Assembly: GCF_020921035.1 (NCBI RefSeq)
Contig: NC_063151.1
Span: 26,046,934 to 26,110,933 of the forward strand
Source: Rhodamnia argentea
Lineage: Eukaryota > Streptophyta > Magnoliopsida > Myrtales > Myrtaceae
Direction: 5' to 3'
Length of the DNA: 64,000 nt
Shown here: in pieces, positions 11,746-24,833 of the stretch
Layout of the letters: each line of letters begins with the position of its first letter
How positions within the stretch are numbered: position 1 is the stretch's first letter
The notes under the pieces: model-generated
The model's input: only the letters and a program-made list of their open reading frames with translations
Databases searched by the model: none
Told to the model about the DNA's origin: nothing
Made by a program: the position numbers and the translations under genes

Positions 11746-12141
11746 GGGTAAATGGCACAAATGGTCAATGTAGTCCATGAAATTTAAATTTATTTAATGT
11801 GATACTTGAACTTTAACTCAACGTGCAATATTAACTTTGAACTTCTAAATTGTTCAACATAGCCCTTTGACTTCTAGTACATATTTAATTTAGTTCTTAG
11901 ACTATATGAAAATATTCAATATTATCCCCGAACTTGAATAAATGGAAGAACAATATTGAACATATTCGTACATTTTGAGGACTAAATTAAATATGTACCA
12001 AAAGTTCAGAAATCACATTAAACAAATTAAGAGTTCTTGTATATTGAACTAAAGTTCATAAACTACATTAAATAAATTCAAAGTTCAGGATCCTTGTACA
12101 TTGAGCTAAACTTCAAATATCATGCGTGTCAATATCTCGGG
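11746..12141. mobile_element. Diverged palindromic MITE
   Basis: The left half reads like GTCCATGAAATTTAAATTTATT and the right half carries the inverted equivalents (AAGTTCA...CACATTAAA), folding around about 11930. The left terminus is gggtaaatggcacaaatggt. It is related to the better preserved copy at 26215-26623. Confidence 0.55.
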
Positions 12142-14476
12142 TTAAATCCTCTGCCCCTACCGAACCTGATTAGAGATGACAAGCTCCCTGATTCTATCGT
12201 TCTCTAAGCAGGTTCGCACGGTCCAATTCGACCCGACAAGAGAGAACGTTTCAGATGTCTGGTCTCATCTTGTCCACTACTATCGCATTGCTAGTTCTAA
12301 CTTTCCAGCATTAGCCCCCGCAGCAAAGGACCATAGGCTTTGCATGTTCCAAAATACTTGGAAGATCCAAGCATCGGGACGAACACTTTTTGGAATAAGC
12401 AAAAAATTAAAGGAAAACCCTTCGTCTCGTTGAAGGGCGGAATTCGGCCAAGTGATCGAATTCCTCTACCGCAATGAAGAAGACTGTATGATGTAAACGC
12501 GTTTCGTCTAAAGGACCTTTTACGGCTAAGGCAGAAATTATGCAGAAACCACGACAAAAGCTCGACTGGAAAGAGAGATGATTATCGCGATCACAAAGAA
12601 ATTGGAAAACCATAATGAAGTGCAAGAGTTGATAGATTGGATAACTAATAACCACTATTCAGCCAATTCGCAATGACAACAAAAGCTCGACTGGAAAGAG
12701 AGATGATTATCGCGATCACAAAGAAATTGGAAAACCATAATGAAGTGCGAGAGCTGATAGATTGGATAACTAATAACCACTATTCAGCCAATTCGCAATG
12801 ACTGGAATAAGTATTGATAAGGAACAACTCCTCGAAGAACGTAACAAGTAAAAGAAAGCAACTGAAACTAAGAAGCCTAACACATTGTGCAATACACAAC
12901 TCAAGTCGCCAAACTACCAGCATCGCCAGGTATAGAGAAAAATCCTAGTGAACACTTTTCAGGAATATCTGCAGCGAAAGAACAGGGCGGGAAAAAGGAA
13001 TCAAGTTTCTGAATGCATGGATCTAATCCGAGACCTTACCAAATTTATTTCGAATTTTTTCAATAGTAAAATCCAAGTGGAACGCACTGTAGTTCCACTT
13101 CCAATTGAAGATGTGATCTCACAAGCTTTGTACCCTAAGTAAGAATGCTCCAATTGATTGCCAAGGTATGTATCTTGGGACAAACACAATCAAATAATCA
13201 TCAAAATTACTCCTGATAAGTACTTCAAATATTATACTCTACAACAAAATCCGCCACGTACACTTCCTACCAATGTATTATGCCCTAGCTAAGCACGCTT
13301 TCCATTAAAGAACTACCGCCAGAAAAATCTCATAATTCTCTACTGCCACAGAAGAGGATGGAAATGTGCAGAGCATGTCCAAGTCTCTTTTCCACCAACC
13401 CTCTCCCATCAGCCAATTGAAAGTACTTGTTCTCACCTTAAGGATAGTACAGCGGCAAGGAATTCTCTCGAAGATAGGGGAACTAATGATGTGGCGTGAG
13501 CACTGCCGACAAAGGAAAAAGAAATGTAAGAAGCAACTCTAAAACCATTGATATCTACCTCACAAGGAAAAATAATCAGATGTGACAACATAAAATAGAG
13601 ACAAAAAGTAACTAGATCCTCCTCTATGGTTTAAGGAAACAACTTAATTCATATAGAACACTGAGTCACCATTTGCAAAGGAAAGCACGTCATGAAGATT
13701 ATAGGCAGTTGCATTACAATGGCTCAAAGCTCAAAATTCACAAAACTACTTTAGCAACATTCACCAAGATTCGTACTAAGTCTGAAATGGCATATACGTC
13801 TCATAGCACCAAACAGTAAGCATCTTCTCCCAGATTAGTGGAAAAGGCCAGAATAGCACATTGGTATCTCAATAGAATTGCTACAGGGAATGACTGCACT
13901 CTATATAGTTGATATGATGAAAATATCGATTCATAAGACTAAGATCCAGCTCTAATTGACCAAGATGCATCTCATGCGATGAAATAAGCCCTTTTATCAA
14001 ACTTCAGAGGTATCTTGAGATCCTAGGAGTTATCAGCACCCCGACGAACCGGTTCTTAAACCAGGGGCCAGTTGGGTAGTGCGCAATTACAGAAAACCCT
14101 AAAATTCAGAGATAAACAGAACGGAGATTCCAATTTTTTGTGAACAAAGAACATAGCAGGAAAGAAGAAAATGAGAATGTCAAATGATATGCCAACTTCT
14201 TTTGCCATGAGCCATTCGTAAACAGCCTCTAAAAGCATGCTCAGAATAGTATAATAGCAGAAATAGCACCAGCAGGAGAAGTCCTACATTAACATCTATC
14301 ATTACGATGAATCTCCTGGTTTCCATCTACTTAAGAATGTAGAAATATCTAAATAAGGTCAAACAACTCAAAATGCAGAAATATCTTGTGTAAATGGGAG
14401 TTGGAAATGGCACTTTAGAATCAATTAATCACCAGGGACAAAATTTGGATTTTCACACTGGCCCAACCAATTGCTT
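12142..14476. other. Intergenic or 3'-UTR region downstream of COPB2
   Basis: No frame with conserved protein features. It contains a near-perfect 125-bp tandem duplication (listed separately). Part of the right-hand end must be the 3' UTR of the minus-strand COPB2 gene ending at 14477; its limit cannot be set from sequence alone. Confidence 0.4.
12554..12803. repeat. 125-bp tandem duplication
   Basis: Copies at 12554-12678 and 12679-12803. The only differences I see are two transitions (gcaagagttgatag versus gcgagagctgatag) and the boundary base, so the duplication is recent. No coding function is recognised. Confidence 0.93.
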
Positions 14477-17400
14477 TTAGGCCGACGGAGTTCCTTCATT
14501 ATTCGTACCCCACTCTTCTTCAGCCTCGTTGCCATTAACGAGCACGGCACCATCATTAGAATCGGCATCCACTACGACAGCCTCCTCTTGGCTCTCTTCT
14601 TCTGCATAATGTTCCTCAACATTTTGTTCCTCTCCATCTACTTCAGTGACCTACACAAATGCATAGGTAAGTAAGCTCTCCTTCCCTCATCTTTTAACGG
14701 CTGAAATGAAAGATGTCAAATTTAGGAGGAAAACAATTCATCCATAGATGACAAATATCAACAAATGTATGTTTACTGCCATATTATAATAGAAACACAA
14801 TATCCTGATCAATTTTTACCCAAATATCGGACAGGTGAATAAAAATACTCTGAAAAAATAAAGGATTCTTTAATGTACCTCATGATTTGAGTCACCATTT
14901 TCGAGAGGTTCATTTTCCTCATCCACTTGCATGTTTCTGAAAGCCTCTACGAGAGTACCGTGTGATCTATCAGTGTAATTGAGATATTCTTCAGCTGGCG
15001 GATGAACACCCCTATTGAACAACACAAGGATAATCAGCCCAAGTAGATGGAGATGAACACCCACGAACGAAGCATGTGACCACAAAGAACTAACTAGGAA
15101 AAATGTGATGCCATATCATGCAAGAGAAAACGAGACAACTAAAGAAACAGCTGAATTATGGGAGTCACATGCTACAAGGAGCTAGAAAAATGGAAGTGCT
15201 TAGAGAGAAGAGTATATAAGCAGGTCCCAGTTAGACCTCAAAACTATAATGCAGAAGAGAGATAATATTCGCGCAAATGATAGATTCTTAGTACCTGGAT
15301 TCTGCAACTTTGGATTCAACCGAAAGTGCCACTTGCCAATCATCAAACAAGTTGGGATACTCTTCAGGATCAGCCAAAGATTCAGCGGCTTTTGGATTAA
15401 CCTGTCATTAGGTGTATTGCGTATTTTAACACTAAGCAACATATACTACCACAGTATCAAGAAACATTCACGGCTCTTTGCTGAGTAAAAGAATAAAATA
15501 ACTTGTGAACAAGTAAGAACATAAGAGCGCATAGGCTATTCTATATATGGGTTATCAACTCAATATATCTAAAACAGACAAGCAACTGAATTGGAACTCA
15601 TTCACAATACCTAGAAGGAAAGCATCTATTATGATGATGCATCTAACAGGGAAAAATAACTGAAATAAGAGCAGAACTTCCACCAAATAGTCAAGATAGC
15701 TTGCTAAGGGGGAGAAAACCTTTAAAAGTATCTATAGCAAACTTTGGATCTAGGTGTAAAACATTGAAACAGGCACTGGGGAAACTTACGAAAAGCTTTG
15801 CTTGTTTACGAGTAAAAGCATATGTCAAAGCAATCAATGACAAGCACCAGTTGCTGTACAATCAGGAAAATAATACAGAAATAAGTTACCTTATTGAGGT
15901 CTTTTCTCCAAATAGCAACTATGTCTGAAACTTTGCTAGGCAGATAAGATCGCGCCATCAGAGCAGCCTCAGGTATCCGATTGCTGCCCAAAAGAATGGT
16001 TGGATTGATTTTTCATATTCAATATGGCACTTGTGGAGGTACTTTTAAGTAAATAAAATAAGGATTACCTATCCACCAAGAGCTGGAGGCAGTCTTCCAA
16101 TTTTCCCAACATAAACAGACATAAGAATGCAACATTGTTCTTTCCTTGCTCTTTAGCAAGGGATGCAAGTCTTAAAATTCCTTCCGCATCACCCAAGGAA
16201 GAGTAGAGCAGTAGCAAACCACTCAAATCCATCGCGTGATTCATACACTCTTCTGCCATATCCAACTGCGATAAATGATGACAATTAGAATAATGTAAAA
16301 TTAGCCAAAATCATAAAAGCTGATAAAAGGCAAAAAAAAAATGTCTCTCAGTAAAATGTTTAGAGATAGAAAAGGAAATAAATATTGAAGACTCTAATCA
16401 CAAATCTGAAAAGTCCAGCTCAGATCGAGACTGAATGTTCATTGAATCTCATCTACGCATCACATTATTTTCCTACGCAATCCTCACTCCAATAAGATCA
16501 CCAGAATCAAACAAAAAGAAAGACGTTTAGTTTGTGCAAAAACACACTTCTGTCCCCTAAAAAGATGTACACAGCTTCAACAGAACTTTAAAAAAAAAAA
16601 CAAACAAACAAAAACCTTAGTTACCAGAAACATAACTTCCTAAAGCCCCCTCTCCCTTCCCTCTTCTTGTTTTCCAATTCGCTAGTCTTCCATATTAACA
16701 AAATTTTCCTTTCCCCTTTAAAGACTAGATTCATTTATAAATTCAGCTTTCATGGTCACATCATCCGGACAGAATTTGATCTTATAGATCACAAAACGGT
16801 TTTAGAAAACTTGCAGCTGATAAAACTAGAACCACAAAAGTTGTGTTCAACAGAAAAAGAACCTTTCCAGTAGACATGGCTAATTCTCCCAACTGTTTCC
16901 ACTTCGACTCGCTCTGGACTTCCGCAGCAATTTCCTGTAGCCAAGCAAATGAAATTGTATTGACATAACAGCTAATACGGCAAATGTAGGTCTTTTGTAG
17001 CAATTTCACTGCTTTTACAACAGGTTTTACTAATACCATCCTACGTTCTCTGGTGACACTTCAAATGACAAAATACGTCACTCACCTTTGCAATCCCCAA
17101 TCTGCCAAGTTGAATGGCCAGTTCAAATCTATAATCTGGGTCTGTGGCCACTTCAAGTGCATCTTCTACCATACCTCGTGATTCCAAGAAACGGGCGACA
17201 CTGAAATGTGACATGAGTTCCAAAATGAAGTTAAAAGAGACAATGACAATGCTTAAATCATCATAATCAGTATTAGAAATTGCATGTGTTCACAAGAGGC
17301 CAAGGAAGGAGAGACTACTTCATTCATTGAATCATACATGGCCAACGCAGCCATTAATAACAAAACGTCAAAGGCATTGAGTTATTATTTTCGAAATATT

Positions 17401-20400
17401 TACGGCGTCTTCGAACATATATATAGTGTGCAAATGAGGTTTTCTCAATGTCGGCTATTGCTTTACCTGTTATGGTGCTCTTTCGGAATGGAAGGTAAAA
17501 TCTCATTTGCCCTCTCGAGATCTCCACGCATCACTAGAGTCTTGTACTCGATCAAGCTGAGAAGTAAAGTGTATCCCATGACACTGCACAAATAGTATAA
17601 GAAACCAACAAAAGCTTGGTGAGTGTTGGCCATGTGAAACTCACAGTCCGAGAATTACGAAATACATGCTCACTTAAATTCTTTGTCTATTAAGTACACC
17701 CGGCTTTGACTTGCAAGATATCCTAGCAAGTACATGGGCCTGTCCAGATGAAACATCGTCGTCACCTGACATAACAGATTGGTCAAGAAGATTATCAATT
17801 AATAATGTAATATCACTAAATGATAAGACAGTAGCAAGGGGAGAAAGATAAGAGCAATATGCAGGTACAAGATGAAGGCATTATACCTCGCCACCAACAC
17901 AGTAATTAAGCCTCCAGGAAGAGTTATTGTAGATGAAACAATCACCAACCCAAATACCAGTCCTGACACGTTCATTGGTTTCGTGAAGAAGCTCAAAGGC
18001 ATCTTCAACTCCTTGTTCGTCTACAGCTTTTCCACTGTCCAGAAAAGAAGAAACTACATCCCTCTGCCAAACAAAATATAACCTAGATGTCAATAGACAA
18101 TAAATTGACCAAATGAATAGTGAGCTCTCCCAGAGAGACCAATGAGAAATGTGGAACCTCAGATCCTTACATTGTACTTCAGGATATAGAAAGATGTATC
18201 ACTGGCAATGGCCACCAAATCGCCACTGTCAGCCCAGTAGAGGTTCTGAAACAGCAGAGCAACATGTTAGGAAGGCAGAGAATTGTGGCTGAAACATGAA
18301 TAGAAATTATAAAGGTATCTGGTAACATTACTTTCACGTTGACATCAATTCTTCTGATCAACCTGCATTCAGCCCAATCATAGAAACAGATGAAGTCATT
18401 GGAGCACATTGCCAACAATGTTCCACCGTAAATACGTTCCGCCGAAAAGGTTGGCCGAACACTTCTTTTTTCCTGAAAATTGACCTCTGTTATGTTCCAT
18501 TTCCAACCTCCAATTCATGCAATAAATAGATAACACTAATCCATCTACATAAACTCTCGTACGGGTCAGCACAATGGAGAGAGAAGAAGGACATTAACTA
18601 ATCAAGAATCACCCATAACAAGAAGAAACTCTGAGCTTCGGGAGTCATTTAATATGACACAAGTACAAACAATGGCAGAAAGTTAAAGTAGAAACAGAGA
18701 ATTCGGGAAATTTAAGCTTCAGCCATCATGTTTATTAAAAGAAAAGAAAAGCTAGTAGAAAACAGCTCAATGAGGACTTCCAGAATCTCCACCAATAAAG
18801 AACTATAAAAACACTATGATTTCTGACCTGGAAATACAAACCTGGAAACTTTTACTGAAAATTTTGATCTTTGAAGTACTTTCTCTAACAGCATATTCTC
18901 CATCAGATGACCAGGCAAACTCCAACGCAGAACCAAAGGACCTGTTTCTCCATGCCAATGCAGTATATATAATGTATTCGCCATCTCCACAAACAACAAC
19001 AAACCTCCCGTTGGGATTGTGCTTCAAGCTCTGAAAACAGCAAATATCTTTAAGAAGATGGAATGCATTAAAAAACCTTGTTTGCTGTTCATACTTAAAA
19101 AATAAAGAAGCTGTTTAGATGAACAATTTGACATGTTCATGACAGTAAGAACACAACATTCAGGTTAATAGCCAATTATCATTAATCTCTGCATTCCCTA
19201 CATTGTCAGAATAGTTCCTACTTTGGAAAGTGAAACATAGTTCAAACTTCCACTGGAAACTGCATGCCAGGCAATGCAGAAATTGATCTCAAATCTTTCC
19301 AAAAGGATGAAGTACAAATGCTGCAGAAAATGCATTTCTACTCACAGCTGAGTTATAAACAGGACTTGAAGGAATGAAAAGTCATGATATTAAAAATAAC
19401 AGTTGAGAGAACTTCTGTATGAAATATCTTCTCAATGAAGATACATTACGTAGCTATCAGAGCCCACATTGTTGAGAAATGTGAGAGAACCTGTGTCATA
19501 ATGGAGTCTCGCTCTCAATGACAAAGTACCTTAGAGTATAGGAACTTACTTGAGGGTAAAGATCACAGGTCCCCAACTCCTTAACAGCCAATGGCAGCCT
19601 TTCTCCATCAGTAATCTAAAAGGAAGAACAAAACTTGTGAAAATCTAATCAAAACACATCAACCACAACAATGCATTATTTTAGGTGCCTCAAACCTCAT
19701 AATCTGCTCCCACACTCTTAATATTCACTGTCTGAATTTCATTATGTTTTGCCCATATAATCTTCCCACTGTTGTCCATACTAGCAACAGGAACCTCCCG
19801 ACCAAGTTTAACCATGATGGTTCCTTCATCATAACCAATCACAACCCTGTAAGGAGAGCACAAGTTACTCTATTTGCATGCAACTTATTTAAAGCAATAT
19901 AAAGATGAGAGACAGCATGCAATAACTTGAAAAGGAAAATGACATGTGTATTAACTACAGACAAAAGCATCTTAAATATGCTGCTGAAACACTATGCAGG
20001 AGAACTACGGAGATATGGCTGTTGACCTGTTGCTCTATATTGTTTTTGTATTCTCTAAGCAAATAGAGAAGTTGAAGACAATTTCAAATGAAATTGCAAA
20101 ATCAACTGCCAAATCTTCCAAAGACAAGTTAATAGCATAGACAGCAAAATCCCTACAGTGATCAAGCTAAATTAGTAGTGAATTCAACATTAAAACTTAC
20201 CGCCGCGATCCCTTCATATACCCAATAGCCCAAACTCTTTCCAGACCATAATTCAATGTGTTCTCAAGCCTGCCAAGACAGAGTTACATAAAGTAGGATT
20301 GCACAAACTCAATTCTTCACTAGAAAGCTCCAGATAGAAAAACATGAGAATGACAAGCGCTGATAATTATAGTCAAGAAAAGAAGTGCAGATAATGCAAA

Positions 20401-23400
20401 TAGTTCCACGCCTATTGTTGTTTAGCAGGATGAACAGAAAAAGGCTACATGAATCATGCATTAAAATAATAGTTCCATAACTAAATTGATGGATTTCGCA
20501 TTTACTAGAATTTGAGCACTTAAGCTCCATATTTGAGCACTTATGTTCAGACGTCACAGAATCCAAGCGATTGATAGTATGCCCGTTATTTTGTGCATAT
20601 GTTGGGTTATGGACTACGTGCAGTCCAATACGAATAATGAGAAAAAGAAAAACACTATGAATTTAACAAGACATATTATGCCCTCAAATGAACTCACCTA
20701 TAAGTTGTTGAATGCCATATGCGAACTGTACCATCCTCGGAACCAGTAATTATTATAGGCAGGTCAGGGTGAAAACACACGGCTGAGACATTGTGTGTAT
20801 GACCCTCCAATGTCTGGACACAACTTTTGGTCTGATAATCCCAGACCTGCTCAATACAACTGAAAAGTGAATAACAACAGTATGGATGCAGAACTAATGC
20901 ATGGCTCGGAGAGAGAATGTGCCACACCTTTGCAGTATGATCATCAGAACCAGTAATGAGATACGGTTTATCACCGCCAGTAAAGTAATCCACACAATTG
21001 ACTCCTTTCTGATGAGCATCTAGAGTAAAATTTGGGTCAGGTGAGCCAAGATTCCAGATCTGCACAAGATAACATAGCAGAATCAGCACGATTACCAATT
21101 AAAGCAGAAACCACAAGCAGGAAATAACAAAAAGTCTAAGTTCTTACTTTTATTGTACGATCAAGTGATGCACTAGCAAAAGTATTGGTGTCTTTTGGGT
21201 TAAATGTCACTTGCATGACATAATGGGAATGTCCCTCAAATATTTGCGTGCACACCCAACCTTTCTCCCAGTCCCAGAGTTTAATCAGCATGTCATCAGA
21301 TGATGAGAGCACATATGGGAGAGTGGGATGGACAGCCACACACCTAATGTAATCTGTGTGTGCCTCAAATACTTTTATCTTGTCCATGGTGTTATAATTG
21401 TAAACGCGAATAAACATGTCATCAGCTCCAGCAACAACCCACTGCTTCCGCGCAATAAATTTGGCTGATCTAACTGTATACAAAGGGTGAGGACTTCAGA
21501 AAGGATGGATAACAAAAATGCTGGTACCAGAATGTCCAATGCAAATAGCAATCCCTCTAGAGTAAGTGCAAATGCAATTAAATCATGTACTAAGTACCTG
21601 GAAGTTCAGTGACTTCGAAGGACTTCACCATGGTCTAATAGCATCAAGAAAGTTTAAGTTAGCAAAATCGCTCATCCATCATCAAGATAAGCTAAGATAT
21701 TCCACATCATTGACACATGTTCATTCGAAAGTACATTGCCAATATATCTTACCATTACTCCTCCAAGAAGAGCTTCTCCATGAGTTCAACATACGGATAA
21801 AAGAACAATGATAGTTTTTCAAAATAAATAGAGTTTTCAGAGCAGTTGGCTAGAGCATATTAAACAAAGAAGACAACTGATAAATGCTAATCGAATGAAG
21901 ATATCATAGTGACACAGTGGCCACAATCAACAAATTATATCCTATTTGTGTAGAGACTGCTAACTAACTACATTTCTTGCATAAAAAAAATGGGTCTGAC
22001 TTCACGGAAGCATATATGCAGATGCATCAAATATTGTCATCTGATCTTATGTTGGAGAAAAGTTCATATGTCATGCAGGTTAGTCACTAGGAGACATCAA
22101 TTATAAAGGCCCGTGATATGAATAAAATAATGTGAGCTGTCCTTAATTATCTGCTGCTCTTACTTTTCTTGAAGTCCATTCGACTTGCTGAGACTCTATC
22201 AAGTTTAGCTTCATTTAAGCCATGCTCAAGCAGTTAAGCAATTTTCTCCAAGTATAAGCTCATTAAAAGTAGACAAGGAACTTTTTAACTCAATTCGGTG
22301 TTTAGAAGGCAAGTGCAAACTGAATTCACCACAAGAGTACCATAGGAAATTTACACGCTAGATTCAAAAGAGCTTGAACATCAACTTGTTTCTAGTAATT
22401 TGTTTATATCGAGTAAGTCTAATAACCATCGCATTCAAGCCAAAAGAATCGACTTAAACTGAATCTAATTCAAGGATCTTGAATCGATTTAAGTATTAGT
22501 AATGTGCAGACTCAGCTCAATTTTATCTCAAATGACTTTCTTTTACTGACTGAATAGATGGCAGAAATGCATCAAAAACCCTGACAAGCATGCTTTAAGT
22601 TCGACCAATCATTTCACTTTTTCTTTCAACTGACAAGTGAATACACAATACTCTAAGCACAGAAAGAATCCTCTCCAAGAAAGGTAAACTTTAATTCCAT
22701 ACCTGTGACTGGTAGTTCCAGATACAAACAGTTCCCGAGTACAAACTCGCAAGGATCCTGTGATTGAAAATAATGCATCAGAGAAAAAGGCAACCAGAAG
22801 GTGACATTAAAATACCTATACTGTGAAAATAATGTACAGGGGGAATCTAGCATAACTAAATCGTCTTGGGGAGAGAAAAATGGGTACAAGCTCAAGTACA
22901 AAGACTGTGCTATACCATGGTTCCGTAGGATGTAGATCGACGGACTTTACCCTCTCTGATCTTTGCGCGAGCTTCCTCTGATAACAGATGATTGAAAGAA
23001 AACTGTTACTCCAACAAAGAAGAACAAACGCATCAAGAACAATGAACATGAACTCAAGAGATAGACAGCAGTACCTTGATTTCGAGTCTGAGAGGCTGTT
23101 GACACAAACGAAAACAAAGGGAGAGAATAATTAGTCCATAATCAATCAACAAACACGCCACAAACCCAGTCCAATAATCCATTCCACAGGAGGAAAAAGA
23201 AAGAAAACCAGAAAGACAAAATTCCAATTGCAAATTTCATGCCAACCGAGGCATTCCCAAAATAAGAAACCACGCATTTCATACAGCATTAAACCGAAAC
23301 CAGTGGGATTCAATGACATTAACATAATCGCGTCAGCTCCAATCAACAACGAGAATTATCGAATCATTCGTTCGGCACGGCTTTCCTTGACTTCTACCCC

Positions 23401-23571
23401 CAACAGCCCACTGATCCACACTCTAGCATTCGACCCGGACCTTCCTCGGACCCAAAACCGACATCCTTTCACACGAAACGATCCGGAAACGCCACACCGA
23501 AGCCTAATTACGCCAGATCTAAGCAGTATCAATCAGCAAAACCGAGAAATTCCGAAAGGCGTGCTCACCAT
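14477..23571 (-). CDS. COPB2: Coatomer subunit beta' (beta'-COP)
   Basis: COPI coat B-subcomplex protein for retrograde Golgi-to-ER transport. 24 coding exons: 23571-23569, 23095-23075, 22977-22916, 22757-22703, 21634-21598, 21473-21148, 21059-20928, 20846-20698, 20269-20201, 19846-19696, 19615-19550, 19030-18842, 18472-18332, 18245-18171, 18063-17887, 17765-17674, 17583-17467, 17200-17086, 16934-16863, 16265-16069, 15983-15890, 15401-15295, 15011-14879, 14650-14477. They total 2754 nt, 917 residues, every phase consistent and in the usual plant range. The N-terminus [20 protein letters not shown] is followed by a WD40 propeller (e.g. [40 protein letters not shown]), a second propeller, then an alpha-solenoid ([20 protein letters not shown]) and an acidic tail ending GTPSA. 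The first coding exon holds only the ATG and the second is a 21-nt microexon. Confidence 0.97.
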
Positions 23572-23662
23572 TGTTGATCGGGATCGCTAGGTCGATCTGA
23601 AATTGGCGGAATCTGGAGATCCAGCTACCTCGGGGAGTGATCCAGAGAGAGAAAGGGAGAGA

Positions 23663-23668
<6 letters not shown>

Positions 23669-23693
<25 letters not shown>
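23669..23693. promoter_or_regulatory. (GA)n tract in the COPB2 5' region
   Basis: (CT)n on the COPB2 sense strand, about 98 nt upstream of the ATG, probably in the 5' UTR. It matches the placement of similar tracts upstream of other minus-strand genes here. Confidence 0.7.
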
Positions 23694-23699
23694 GACGAG

Positions 23700-24833
23700 G
23701 CTTTGAACTACAGAGGCGAGCTCTGTTAATCCGATGAAGAGAGTTTTTATTTTTTTTTCTCTTCCCTTCCCTTCAATTTGTTTTATTTTTCTCCAGATCG
23801 ATTGACGCTTTGCAGTGAAGGGAAGTGAATTTTGCGACACTTTGCCGATTTTGCCCCTCGGAGACCTCAAACTCTACAGTCGTGTGCGCCATGCCGTTTC
23901 GTCCCCCTTTTCGGTTTTGATTCGTCGAGCATTAAAACGACGGCGGCCCAGAGATACGAACTTCGAGCCGAGGGAAGACAAGGATCAGGCCCATGAAAAA
24001 AAAGCCCACGTTCATCCCACTTCCAAACAAAAAAAAAAATTCAAAAGGAAATTGTTCTTTTAATATCGTATCAAATGCATCTTTCAGAGTTCGAGAAAAC
24101 AAAGACAACGAAGTCGAGCACTTGATCTCGGACACGGCATGCAAGTCAAATGAACATCTCGTGGATTCTCTTGTTCCGCAAAAAAATTTATCAATCCAGG
24201 CGCAACAAAAATCGGGCATTCACTTCACGTTCTTTACGAAATAACAAGGTATTCCCTGTTATGTATACTCATCGTATCAGATTTTCTTTTTCCCTTCTTA
24301 ATTATAACAGCGATTGACATGAACAGAATTGTGTTTGCTTCCAAACTCAAGAGGAGGCTCGAACAGAGATCCCTCCAAGTGACTCTCGATCCTACTGTCA
24401 AAAAATTGGTCGGGGCTAAAATTGAAAACAAATGCAAAAGTTCGGAACAAAGCACAAAAGAAGTTTCAAAATTTTACAATTTAATTGAGGACAAAATAAT
24501 GCAATCGACTTGTTTATCGTTAGAACTAATTTTGTGAAGTAATTGTTCTTGTGTTATTGCGGCTCGTGTAAGCAATTCCAATTGAGACCGCAATGGAAAA
24601 GTTGCATTGGTCAAAGGTGTTGGAGTACTCATTTGGGATTTAATGAGATCATTTAAAGAAATCAGAGTAGTATATTGTGCCGGAGAGGCCAACCGTGTGG
24701 CACACTGGGTTGTTAAAGCCCAACATGCCTGAAGTTTTAACCTTGTGATTGGCTCTCTAAACCTACTCAAACCTTACATGACATTATATGTTCGGAGGCG
24801 CATCTATCTTGTCATTCAGGTTATATTTGAATA
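23700..24833. other. COPB2 upstream region, no gene recognised
   Basis: Probable promoter of COPB2 near 23.7-24.0 kb. A minus-strand open frame at 24474-24770 (98 codons) matches no family I know and may be chance or a relic. Confidence 0.35.

Noticed and set aside
11252-11751. Overlapping open frames of 60-138 codons in the GGC-rich block
   Set aside because: Open in several frames at once because the block is GC-rich and stop-poor; lies inside a MITE and shows no conserved motif.
20847-20927. COPB2 exon continuing through this stretch
   Set aside because: The insert interrupts a conserved WD repeat ([13 protein letters not shown]) and clear GT...AG sites remove it.
24474-24770. 98-codon minus-strand frame
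   Set aside because: No recognisable domain, no splice or promoter context; kept only as a note in the intergenic entry.
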